NCBI GenBank assembly: GCA_903905395.1
Contig: CAIVGD010000375.1
Location: 1-15,620, forward strand
Direction of reading: 5' to 3'
Source of the DNA: an uncultured Verrucomicrobiota bacterium
Lineage (GTDB): Bacteria; Verrucomicrobiota; Verrucomicrobiia; Methylacidiphilales; Verrucolacustridaceae
Length of the DNA stretch: 15,620 bases
Within the stretch, counting starts at the first letter, position 1. Every line of letters begins with the position of its first letter. Made by a program: the position numbers and the translations under genes. Below the pieces are notes generated by a model that saw only the letters and a program-made list of their open reading frames with translations, searched no databases and was not told where the DNA came from. Below are positions 6,073-11,588 of this stretch, piece by piece.

Positions 6073-6469
6073 GGAAATAATCTCCAGCTTTAAAGAGCTC
6101 AGGGCATATCAGGAAGCGGTGAGGCTCCAAGAGATGGTTTTTGAGGAGAGTAAGCTTTGGCCGAAAGAGGAGCTTTATGCCCTTACCAGCCAAATACGAA
6201 GATCCTCACGGGCCATTGGTGCGGCCATGGCAGAGGCATGGGCCAAGAGGCGCTATCCAGCTCATTTTTTAAGTAAAATGACCGACGCTGATGCCGAGCT
6301 TCAGGAAAGTCAGCACTGGATCGACACGGCTTACGCCTCTGGCTACTTGAGTGGGGAGTCCAAAGAGTCCTTCATCCTGCTCTCCCAAGAGGTCGGGAAA
6401 TTGATTGGGGGGATGATGGCAAAACACGAGAGTTTCTGCCGTTCTTCGTCCCAAGGGGAGAAAAGATGA
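6068..6469 (+). CDS. Four-helix-bundle protein (23S rRNA intervening-sequence family)
   Basis: A 133-residue, largely helical protein. The start matches the S23/IVP family: SSFKELRAYQEAVRLQEMVF (helix 1), then WPKEELYALTSQIRRSS, where S-Q-I-R-R-(S/A)-(S/A) is the family hallmark, and I-G-x-x-x-A-E-A-W with a later AELQESQHWIDTA helix. The family is named after an ORF in 23S rRNA insertions, but most members, as here, lie elsewhere; they form small oligomeric helical bundles of unknown function. The frame is open back to 5996, but the upstream residues come from repeat array D. The ATG at 6068 gives the family N-terminus and has GGAAG 5 bases upstream. Confidence 0.88.
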   Translation: MAEIISSFKELRAYQEAVRLQEMVFEESKLWPKEELYALTSQIRRSSRAIGAAMAEAWAKRRYPAHFLSKMTDADAELQESQHWIDTAYASGYLSGESKESFILLSQEVGKLIGGMMAKHESFCRSSSQGEKR

Positions 6470-6510
6470 GTATAGCTGTATTACAAAAAGCTGTGCTCTG
6501 GTGACGGTCC

Positions 6511-6569
6511 TCTGGCCTCCGGTTCCAGAAACGAACGTCGCTTTTCATTCCGAAACGCTGGGAGGCTAA
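6511..6569 (+). pseudogene. Remnant of the 5' end of a GT4-like glycosyltransferase gene
   Basis: Bases 6511-6550 align without gaps to 7287-7326, the leader and first codons of the downstream glycosyltransferase gene, with about 30 of 40 matches. In frame from 6531 the remnant reads TNVAFHSETLGG then TAA, against MNVAFHSNSMSLRG in the intact gene. The start codon is ACG instead of ATG, and several differences are at third codon positions, as expected of a diverged coding copy. The rest of the paralogue is gone; the vapBC module lies between the two copies. Confidence 0.55.
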
Positions 6570-6587
6570 CGGCAGGAAATAGTCCAC

Positions 6588-6616
6588 TTGACAAAAGTAT
6601 ATACTTAAAGTATGTA
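6588..6616 (+). promoter_or_regulatory. Promoter and operator of vapBC
   Basis: An exact TTGACA (6588-6593) lies 35 bases upstream of the vapB ATG. The best -10 at a 17-base spacer is TATGTA (6611-6616), a weak match. A perfect palindrome AAGTATATACTT fills 6595-6606 in the spacer, and a related AAAGTATGTATTA follows directly, giving two 13-bp near-repeats. AbrB-type VapB proteins bind such inverted repeats, so this is the likely autoregulatory operator. No Shine-Dalgarno site precedes the ATG. Confidence 0.6.
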
Positions 6617-6622
6617 TTAAAA

Positions 6623-6856
6623 ATGAAAGTAGCCAAAATATTTCAAAGCGGTGGTAGTCAGGCTGTTAGAATTCCAAAAGAGTGTCGCTTCGAAGGTGAT
6701 TCTGTGCAGTGCAAAAAAATTGGGTCTGCCCTAATTCTTTTCCCAGAGAAGGGATCTTGGGACATCCTTTTTGAAGCTTGTGGCGAGTTTTCTGCCGAAA
6801 TATTTAAGGATCGGTATCAGCCCCCTGCGACTCGTCGTGAGTCGATGGATCTATGA
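6623..6856 (+). CDS. vapB: AbrB/MazE-type antitoxin VapB
   Basis: A 77-residue antitoxin with an N-terminal swapped-hairpin AbrB domain: MKVAKIFQSGGSQAVRIPKE, the standard VapB opening with the S-Q-A-V-R-(I/L)-P-K core, then FEGDSVQ and SALILFPEKGSW. The C-terminal segment from WDILFEACGEFSAEIFKDR to QPPATRRES is the amphipathic arm that covers the VapC active site. The stop codon overlaps the toxin start by ATGA. It should both neutralise VapC and bind the palindrome at 6595-6606. Confidence 0.92.
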   Translation: MKVAKIFQSGGSQAVRIPKECRFEGDSVQCKKIGSALILFPEKGSWDILFEACGEFSAEIFKDRYQPPATRRESMDL

Positions 6857-7254
6857 CACATCTTCTCGACACGAATCACTGCATTTTTATTATTAAAAAC
6901 AGATCTCCTCAGGCTTGGGAAAAGCTGGCAAGGCACCCAGTGGGAGCGATTGGGATATCTTCGGTGACCGCATCCGAATTATGGTTTGGAGTGGAAAAAA
7001 GTGAACAAAAAGAAAAAAACACCGGGGCTTTAGTGAAATTTCTGCTTCCGCTGGAAATCGCTCCTTATGAAGAAGAGGCGGCTGAACGATACGGAAAGAT
7101 TCGAGCTGTCCTTGAAAAAGCGGGGACGCCAATCGGCTCGCTGGACTGCTTAATCGCGGCCCACGCTGTTGCCTTGGGGGTTGTACTGGTAACGAACAAT
7201 ACGAATGAGTTTCAGCGTGTCCCTGGTCTCCGGTTGGAAGATTGGACAGCATAG
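6853..7254 (+). CDS. vapC: PIN-domain ribonuclease toxin VapC
   Basis: A 133-residue VapC of the subgroup that cuts tRNA. The active-site acids are D6 (HLLDTNHCIF), E42 (SVTASELWFG) and D98 (IGSLDCLIAAHA), with N116 in the conserved VTNNTNEF strand. The classic motif is TNNxREF; here Asn replaces Arg. The length is typical and the gene seems intact. It overlaps vapB by four bases, so translation is coupled. The neighbouring sequence duplicates (6511-6569 and 7287-7326) suggest that the module was placed next to a glycosyltransferase gene. Confidence 0.94.
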   Translation: MTHLLDTNHCIFIIKNRSPQAWEKLARHPVGAIGISSVTASELWFGVEKSEQKEKNTGALVKFLLPLEIAPYEEEAAERYGKIRAVLEKAGTPIGSLDCLIAAHAVALGVVLVTNNTNEFQRVPGLRLEDWTA

Positions 7255-7306
7255 AGAGGCCTTTGTGAAAAACCTGACCCCCGAGATCTAATCTCAAGTT
7301 CCGAAA

Positions 7307-8260
7307 ATGAACGTAGCCTTTCATTCTAACTCCATGTCACTACGCGGTTCCGAAAATGCTTTATGGGATTATGCTAACTTCAATGAAGCCATTCTCGGCA
7401 ACCATTCTTTGATTTGCCACCTGGCGGAACTGGGAAATACGGGAAATCCAACCTATGCAAAATGGAAAGCCAGATTTCCGCTTGTTCCGTATCGGACAAA
7501 GGCCGAATTAAGCTCAAAGCTTAAGGAGAGAGGGATGGATATCCTTTATCAGATTAAACCAGGACCTTACGATGGATTTGTCATTCCCGGCTTGAAGAAC
7601 TGCATCCATTCGATGTTTCTGAGTGATGAATTTCACGGGGATGCTTTCGCCTATGTGTCTCGGTGGTGCTCGAAGGTCATGACGGGAAGAGAGGAGTCAT
7701 TTGTTCCGCATTTTGTTCCACAGTTCCACTGCAAGGAGAGCTTAAGGCAAAGCCTAGGCATTCCGATCGAAGCCAAAGTCTTTGGGCGGCTTGGGGGGTG
7801 GGATACTTTTAACATTCCCTTTGTTCAAAATGCGGTTGCTTGGCATGCTCGAAAAAACCTTGGCGATCATTTCGTGTTTCTCAATACCGAACCAATTCGT
7901 GGGACTGAGCGGTTTTCCAACGTACATTATCTTCCAGGCACTGTGGATCCCATGGAAAAGGGGAAGTTTCTGGCCACCTGCGATGCGATGATCCATGCGC
8001 GGGACACCGGGGAAACCTTTGGGCTAGCGGTGGGAGAATTTGCGGTATTGGGAAAGCCAGTGATCACTTTTTCAGAATCCCGGGAGCGAGCCCATCTGGA
8101 GATGTTAGGAAAGCAGGCTTTGTTATACCGAAACGCCGACGAATTGGCTGAAATCTTGAGGGAGTTTCGTCCTCATAAGACCCGTGGGACCGAGTACGAA
8201 ATATTTGCCGACCCGAAACTTGTAATGGAACTATTTCAAAAAAAGTTTCTTGAGGGCTAA
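7307..8260 (+). CDS. GT-B glycosyltransferase (group 1 / GT4-like)
   Basis: A 317-residue cytosolic glycosyltransferase. The N-terminus (MNVAFHSNSMSLRGSENALW then DYANFNEAILGN) matches a group of bacterial glycan-synthesis proteins that start VAF-x-S-x-x-x-x-LRG(T/S)E. The C-terminal Rossmann half carries FGRLGGWDTFNIPFVQNAV (about 159-177) and DAMIHARDTGETFGLAVGEF (226-245), the GT4 donor-binding block with its catalytic-region E-x-F-G-L-x-x-x-E. It would add a sugar to a polysaccharide or lipid-linked intermediate; the sugar is unknown. No Shine-Dalgarno site is seen before the ATG. A remnant of a second copy of its 5' end lies at 6511-6569. Its stop TAA overlaps the stop of the convergent GT2 gene. 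Confidence 0.85.
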   Translation: MNVAFHSNSMSLRGSENALWDYANFNEAILGNHSLICHLAELGNTGNPTYAKWKARFPLVPYRTKAELSSKLKERGMDILYQIKPGPYDGFVIPGLKNCIHSMFLSDEFHGDAFAYVSRWCSKVMTGREESFVPHFVPQFHCKESLRQSLGIPIEAKVFGRLGGWDTFNIPFVQNAVAWHARKNLGDHFVFLNTEPIRGTERFSNVHYLPGTVDPMEKGKFLATCDAMIHARDTGETFGLAVGEFAVLGKPVITFSESRERAHLEMLGKQALLYRNADELAEILREFRPHKTRGTEYEIFADPKLVMELFQKKFLEG

Positions 8261-9075
8261 AATCCCAAGCGAGGGAGGACGATGGAGCGCCTTGTCCCTG
8301 TTTTCTGTTCGGTCATGATCTCGTAGGAAAGTTGTAGAGGGGGTAGGCACCCGCCCAAGACAAGCTTTCGCAGGCGAAAGAAAAGTTTTGCGATGCGCAT
8401 CCGGAGCGTTTTGCGATTTACATCAGTCAAAGCATTTTCGCCGTGGGAGCCTAAGCGCTTGGCGATGTCGTCCTGGTGCCAAGTGAAGAGTCCAATAGGT
8501 TTGCGGACAGAGACAAGCTTCAAGCCGAGCTTCATTTGACGGCGGAACCAGACGTGATCCCCGACGACGCAATATTCGGCAGGGTAGGGGCAACGCTCCC
8601 AAATTTCGCGCAGGTAGAGAAGGGAGCAGGTTTGGACGGGCATATGCCAGTCGGCATCGATGGGACGGGGAACGGTGATCTGGTTGAAGAGGTAGAGAAA
8701 GTTCAGATGCTCATCGAGCATGATGGTGGGGCTGAAGACGGCATCGGCTCCGGATTGTTTGAGCTTCTCGAGCGCGCGGTTTAAGCCCGCTCGGTCGTAC
8801 TGTTCGTCGGCATTCAGATGACCGAGGACACGACCACGTGCGGTAGCCATGCCCTTGTTCAGTGCATCGTACATTCCTTGGTCGGGTCCTTCGATGAGTC
8901 GGATATCCTTCTGCTGCTTAAGATACTCCAAGGTGCCGTCGGTACTGCCGCCATCGACCACGATATGTTCGTAATTTCGTCCTTTGAGGGAGTGACGAAC
9001 CGACTGGACACACAGTTCTATCCAACGGACTGAATTAAAGACCGGCGTGACTATCGAGATGTCTGGGTTCGTCAT
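8257..9075 (-). CDS. GT2 family glycosyltransferase (WcaA/SpsA-like)
   Basis: A 272-residue GT-A enzyme. The N-terminus ISIVTPVFNSVRWIELCVQS is the first strand and helix. The nucleotide-binding acid is in VVDGGSTDGTLEYL (about 40-52), EGPDQGMYDALNKGMATARG at 62-81 is diagnostic, and LNADE (87-91) occupies the DxD metal site. A later VVGDHVWFRR contains the likely catalytic-base region. There are no membrane segments, so it is probably a soluble or peripheral exopolysaccharide glycosyltransferase. A 32-bp palindrome lies 21 bases upstream of its ATG, matching those at the ArsR-type regulator gene, so this gene is the most likely target of that regulator. Confidence 0.92.
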   Translation of the reverse strand: MTNPDISIVTPVFNSVRWIELCVQSVRHSLKGRNYEHIVVDGGSTDGTLEYLKQQKDIRLIEGPDQGMYDALNKGMATARGRVLGHLNADEQYDRAGLNRALEKLKQSGADAVFSPTIMLDEHLNFLYLFNQITVPRPIDADWHMPVQTCSLLYLREIWERCPYPAEYCVVGDHVWFRRQMKLGLKLVSVRKPIGLFTWHQDDIAKRLGSHGENALTDVNRKTLRMRIAKLFFRLRKLVLGGCLPPLQLSYEIMTEQKTGTRRSIVLPRLGF

Positions 9076-9096
9076 GATACTTATGAGCAGCCTTAT

Positions 9097-9128
9097 AAGA
9101 TTAGCATATTTGCAAATATACTAATCTT
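9097..9128. promoter_or_regulatory. 32-bp palindrome, copy 1, upstream of the GT2 gene
   Basis: The left half AAGATTAGCATATTTG is matched by its reverse complement on the right with a single mismatch. It is identical to copy 2 over these 32 bases and four more (to 9132). It lies between the regulator gene and the GT2 gene, 21 bases before the GT2 start. The likely role is operator for the ArsR-type protein. The rest of 9076-9291 has no gene; 9129-9267 is purine-rich but not in 7-bp register. Confidence 0.82.
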
Positions 9129-9267
9129 GTTTTGGAGTCATGGACTGAGGGAGCAGACAGTGAGCACCCGGGGTCTGGGTAGGCTGAGTGAATGAGAGGA
9201 AGGATTGACGGATGGACCTCCCGCCAAGCTCATGATCTGCCGTTTTCAAGGCGTGTCTTTCTCCATT

Positions 9268-9299
9268 AAGATTAGCATATTTGCAAATATACTAATCTT
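9268..9299. promoter_or_regulatory. 32-bp palindrome, copy 2, over the regulator stop codon
   Basis: Same sequence as copy 1. The stop codon (TAG, 9292-9294 on the minus strand) and the last codons of the ArsR-type gene are part of the palindrome. It is followed by no T-run on the minus strand, so it is unlikely to be a simple intrinsic terminator. Confidence 0.78.
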
Positions 9300-9615
9300 G
9301 TTTGATGCGGAATTCTGCCGCCTTGCAAGGTCGGGCAGTGGAGAGTTCGAGGCGAGGGGCTAGGGCAAGAGCGAGTTGACCACGCTCCGTCAGCTCGAGG
9401 CCGATCGAATGGCGTAGGCGTTTTCGATAGACCAGTCCGGCCATCCGAAGTTTGCGAGCATGCTCGCAAGCGGTGGGAGATTCTACCCCACAGTGCCTGG
9501 CGACCGCCTCCAAGGAGAGGGACCCCCGCACTTTGAGCAAACGCAGAATCTGCAGGCGCCGGCCATTGGCCAATCCCTTGAATATTCGTTCCAATGAGGC
9601 TACAGGTTTTCTCAT
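9292..9615 (-). CDS. ArsR-type winged-helix transcriptional regulator
   Basis: A 107-residue DNA-binding protein. The N-terminal half is a classical ArsR/SmtB helix-turn-helix: ERIFKGLANGRRLQILRLLK (F-K-x-L-A-N-x-x-R-L-x-I-L), then LSLEAVARHCGVESPTACEH and ARKLRMAGLV (recognition helix), followed by the wing YRKRLRHSIGLELTERG. No metal-binding ELCVCDL-type motif is present, so it probably senses something other than arsenite or zinc, or acts without a metal. Its ATG directly abuts palindrome copy 3; TTGAAT and TATGCT (18-base spacer) within and just upstream of that palindrome could form a leaderless promoter. It therefore very likely represses itself, and by copy 1 the downstream GT2 gene. 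Confidence 0.83.
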   Translation of the reverse strand: MRKPVASLERIFKGLANGRRLQILRLLKVRGSLSLEAVARHCGVESPTACEHARKLRMAGLVYRKRLRHSIGLELTERGQLALALAPRLELSTARPCKAAEFRIKQD

Positions 9616-9617
9616 AA

Positions 9618-9645
9618 GATTAGCATATTTGCAAATATGCTAATC
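9618..9645. promoter_or_regulatory. 28-bp perfect palindrome, copy 3, at the regulator start
   Basis: The half-site GATTAGCATATTTG is followed by its exact reverse complement, with no mismatch. The regulator's start codon (CAT at 9613-9615 on the plus strand) is two bases away. It overlaps the predicted -10 of the regulator gene, the expected place for an autorepression operator. Confidence 0.85.
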
Positions 9646-9766
9646 ATTCAAGCGGAAAAATGCAGATGGAGAAGGTTCTGCTGAAACAGAGCGGCGAGGA
9701 GGAAAGTGACGAAAGCACAAGCGAAGATGAATTTTGTAATTCACATCCCAGAGCCAAGGCCGCGAT

Positions 9767-9847
9767 GCCCTGTTGAGCGACGATGCGGGTGAAGAGACTG
9801 CCTCGGGCGACTAGTTCCGCGAAGAGGCCGCGTTCCTCAATTCGGCC
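9767..9847 (-). pseudogene. Fragment resembling the C-terminal end of an ABC-exporter ATPase
   Basis: In one minus-strand frame this reads GRIEERGLFAELVARGSLFT then RIVAQQG. This matches the tail after the H-loop of ABC-exporter ATPases (D-x-G-R-I-x-E-x-G-x-x-x-E-L-x-A-R-G-x-(L/F)-x-R-L). Nothing else of an ABC protein is present. Upstream in a different frame lies the nucleotidyltransferase start at 9837-9932, so this is the debris side of a recombination junction or deletion. The frame continues to 9644 without recognisable similarity, and a stop-bounded hydrophobic 30-codon stretch occurs in another frame at about 9650-9740. Confidence 0.42.
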
Positions 9848-9932
9848 AATCTCCCGCAACCACGATCAGGAATTTAACCCTTCTGGAGCGGAGTAACCCG
9901 ACAAACTCTTTTAAGTCTTTTCCCAGGTGCAT
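9837..9932 (-). pseudogene. Truncated nucleotidyltransferase (AbiEii/MNT-like) 5' end
   Basis: An ATG at 9932 opens a 31-codon frame, MHLGKDLKEFVGLLRSRRVK then FLIVVAGDWPN and stop. The pattern D-x-K-E-F-(I/V)-x-L-L-x-x-x-x-V-x-(Y/F)-L-(I/V)-V-(G/V) is how many small bacterial nucleotidyltransferase-fold toxins (AbiEii-like) begin; the catalytic GS and D-x-D segments that should follow are missing. The frame breaks exactly where the ABC-type fragment begins. The upstream small ORF (9874-10053) is of the type that usually precedes such genes, which supports the reading. Confidence 0.45.
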
Positions 9933-10053
9933 TGAATTGGCAAAGTTGGAGCCATAGTTTCAGTCGACCCGTAAAACCCAGTTTCCGATAATAGGATTCA
10001 TCCGCATCTCGCTGGGTTTTAAACGACTTGAATATCTTGGCCTCCTTTACCAC
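9874..10053 (-). CDS. Small protein of an antitoxin-like family usually paired with nucleotidyltransferases
   Basis: A 59-residue frame with a GTG start at 10053 reads MVKEAKIFKSFKTQRDADES then YYRKLGFTGRLKLWLQL and ends VCRVTPLQKG. This resembles short environmental-bacterial proteins with the pattern (I/V)F-K-S-F-x-x-x-x-x-A-D-x-x-(Y)-Y-x-x-L-(T/S)-x-x-x-R-L-x-x-L-L-x-L and a final R-V-x-R-V, commonly encoded just before a nucleotidyltransferase-fold toxin gene. The partner start is present at 9932 but is truncated. GAG, five bases before GTG, is a weak ribosome-binding site. It overlaps the membrane-protein gene by 35 bases. An orphan antitoxin-like gene after loss of its partner is the likeliest reading; I rely on remembered family patterns. 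Confidence 0.5.
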   Translation of the reverse strand: MVKEAKIFKSFKTQRDADESYYRKLGFTGRLKLWLQLCQFNAPGKRLKRVCRVTPLQKG

Positions 10054-10321
10054 TTCTCAACTTTAGCGTGGAAATACCTAAAAGCGACATTAACCAGCTC
10101 GGAAAATATTTTCGAAGCACTTCATCACCAGACGATGGGAAGCCTGTTTGCAAAAAAAACAAGGCGAGATAGGCGAGGTTGAGGCTGGTCCAAACGAGCG
10201 AAATGCCGAGGTAATGACTGCCGCAAGGGGCCATCATGGAAAGGAAGCCGATCACCAACACGAGGAAGAAGTAGAAGCCGTGGAAAAACTTCTTGTGGTA
10301 GGCATACTGCATTTCTCGCAT
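10019..10321 (-). CDS. Small membrane protein, two predicted transmembrane helices, possibly a remnant
   Basis: A 100-residue protein with a basic N-terminus (MREMQYAYHKKFFHGFY), a hydrophobic segment FFLVLVIGFLSMMAP, and a second, GISLVWTSLNLAYLALFFLQ. The remaining 35 residues are polar. I recognise no family. In-frame codons above the first ATG (FDDQKGSDNSSTSDQLRR) look like protein sequence too but no start codon lies between them and a TAA about 20 codons upstream, so the 5' end may be damaged or a rare start is used. The 3' end overlaps the 59-codon gene by 35 bases, so its tail may be replaced. It lies in a zone with two other gene fragments. Confidence 0.45.
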   Translation of the reverse strand: MREMQYAYHKKFFHGFYFFLVLVIGFLSMMAPCGSHYLGISLVWTSLNLAYLALFFLQTGFPSSGDEVLRKYFPSWLMSLLGISTLKLRSGKGGQDIQVV

Positions 10322-10451
10322 CCGGCGGAGTTGATCCGATGTACTTGAATTATCAGATCCTTTTTGATCATCAAAAGCTTATGAGCAGAAGAGGGCCTAC
10401 GGACAACCTTGTGGCTTTCCCGCCATCGGGTTTCGGGAGAAGGTAGATTCC

Positions 10452-11588
10452 ATGGAACCTTCCGAAAACACGCCTGAGTCCCGGCGTCCGGGAATGATCG
10501 GGCTGGCCTTACTGGTGGCTGTGGCGGTGGGGTTTGGGCTGGGACAGTGGTTCCATCCGACCGGACCGGAACAGGAGCGACTCCCAGCCCCGTCCCCATC
10601 CTCCATCTTTATGCCTCAGCCCAAGCTGATTGTTTATCAGGAGGGGCCGGAGATTCCGCATATCTGGCTGGATACTTTTGCCAGCGCCCCCGGCTATCTC
10701 AAGGTGGAGCGGCGAACTCTGGTCAGAAATTCAGACGGAACCTGGCCGACAGATGGGGATGTTTATCTTCTTAAGGCACGCTCCTTTCCCGCACTCGGTG
10801 AGGAATTCGCCTGGGCTGATCTTACCGGGAAAGTTTCTTTGGATGGAATCAACCCGGTTTTTCAGGGGCAGGCTTTTGATCCCGCGGGGATGCGGAGTCG
10901 CCCTTGGAGGAGTAGCCCATGGTTTTTCATGCGTAAGGTTGCCTCAGGCACTCCGGCGAAAACGGCCATGGCTCCTCCCGCAAGGTGGATGACGGAAACC
11001 GGCGCCATTTTTCCGAATGATCCGGATCTTCTGGGGGCGTTGTGGATCAAATCGCAAAGCCGATCGGTCAATTTCGGTGGGGAGAGTGCTCGCGTCGCGG
11101 CCAAGCAGCAGGTGGAAGCGGTTTTGGCCGGCAAGATGGCAACGGAAGAGGAGTGTTGGAGCGGGCTAAAGGATGGGCAGGTGAATTTCTCTTATCTGCC
11201 TTCGTGGAGACTGGTGATGGATCCGCAGGCGGGCGGGGGGTTGATTCGATGGGCGGTTTTGCCGGCGGGGACATTGGTTGATTTTGAGGTGATGGCGATC
11301 CGGGAAGAGTCGCCCCGCAAAGAGATGGCATTCCGCTTTCTCGAGTTCCTTCTGGCGCCCTCCCAGCAGGCGGCTCTGCTGGGGGCGACTGGTTTTTTTC
11401 CGGTACTTTCCAAGTCGGGGCAGGAGTGGGCGGGGTCGACCTTGGCTATGCCTTCTGGAACTTGGTTTGACCGGAGCGAGTTTATTCTGTGGCCATATCC
11501 GCAGCCGGTGGTTCCTGTCGCTCCTGCAGTGACCACGGAGACGAATGTGCCAGTGCAAAGCAGCAGCGCAGAACCAAAGCCGGAGTGA
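10452..11588 (+). CDS. Membrane-anchored extracellular solute-binding protein, PotD-like
   Basis: A 378-residue protein. An N-terminal hydrophobic anchor, IGLALLVAVAVGFGLGQW, spans about residues 16-33 with no clear cleavage or lipobox cysteine. The body has the pattern of polyamine/iron-type family 1 binding proteins: DTFASAPG near 75, FAWADLTGKVSLDGINPVFQ at about 117-136 (compare L-x-P-L-D-x-S-x-I-x-N-x-x-N-x-x-P in PotD), GAIFPNDPDLLGALWIKSQS, and FEVMAIREESPRKEMAFRFL near the C-terminus, where the hinge helix usually ends at L-L-x-P. A Pro/Ser/Glu-rich tail follows. Purine-rich GAGAAGG lies upstream of the ATG. No transporter permease or ATPase is next to it. The ligand is unknown, and strong divergence means binding may be lost. 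Confidence 0.68.
   Translation: MEPSENTPESRRPGMIGLALLVAVAVGFGLGQWFHPTGPEQERLPAPSPSSIFMPQPKLIVYQEGPEIPHIWLDTFASAPGYLKVERRTLVRNSDGTWPTDGDVYLLKARSFPALGEEFAWADLTGKVSLDGINPVFQGQAFDPAGMRSRPWRSSPWFFMRKVASGTPAKTAMAPPARWMTETGAIFPNDPDLLGALWIKSQSRSVNFGGESARVAAKQQVEAVLAGKMATEEECWSGLKDGQVNFSYLPSWRLVMDPQAGGGLIRWAVLPAGTLVDFEVMAIREESPRKEMAFRFLEFLLAPSQQAALLGATGFFPVLSKSGQEWAGSTLAMPSGTWFDRSEFILWPYPQPVVPVAPAVTTETNVPVQSSSAEPKPE

Noticed and set aside
7283..7295. GAGATCTAATCTC inverted repeat between vapC and the glycosyltransferase gene as terminator
   Set aside because: Only a 5-bp stem with a 3-base loop and no T-run follows.
7298..7356. Repeated GTTCCGAAAATG at 7298-7309 and 7345-7356
   Set aside because: A single 12-bp match, one at the leader and one inside the gene; no further similarity around it, probably chance.
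9142..9216. Purine-rich spacer as a fifth heptamer array
   Set aside because: It has GGA and GAC words but no steady 7-bp register; the phase test that holds for arrays A-D fails here.
9644..9859. A 71-codon minus-strand frame as a full gene
   Set aside because: It has only a TTG start right after a stop, its first third looks like an ABC-ATPase tail and the rest like nothing known; listed as a fragment instead.
10362..10376. TTTTGATCATCAAAA inverted repeat upstream of the small membrane protein
   Set aside because: Short, AT-rich and isolated; no matching copy elsewhere and no clear promoter around it.
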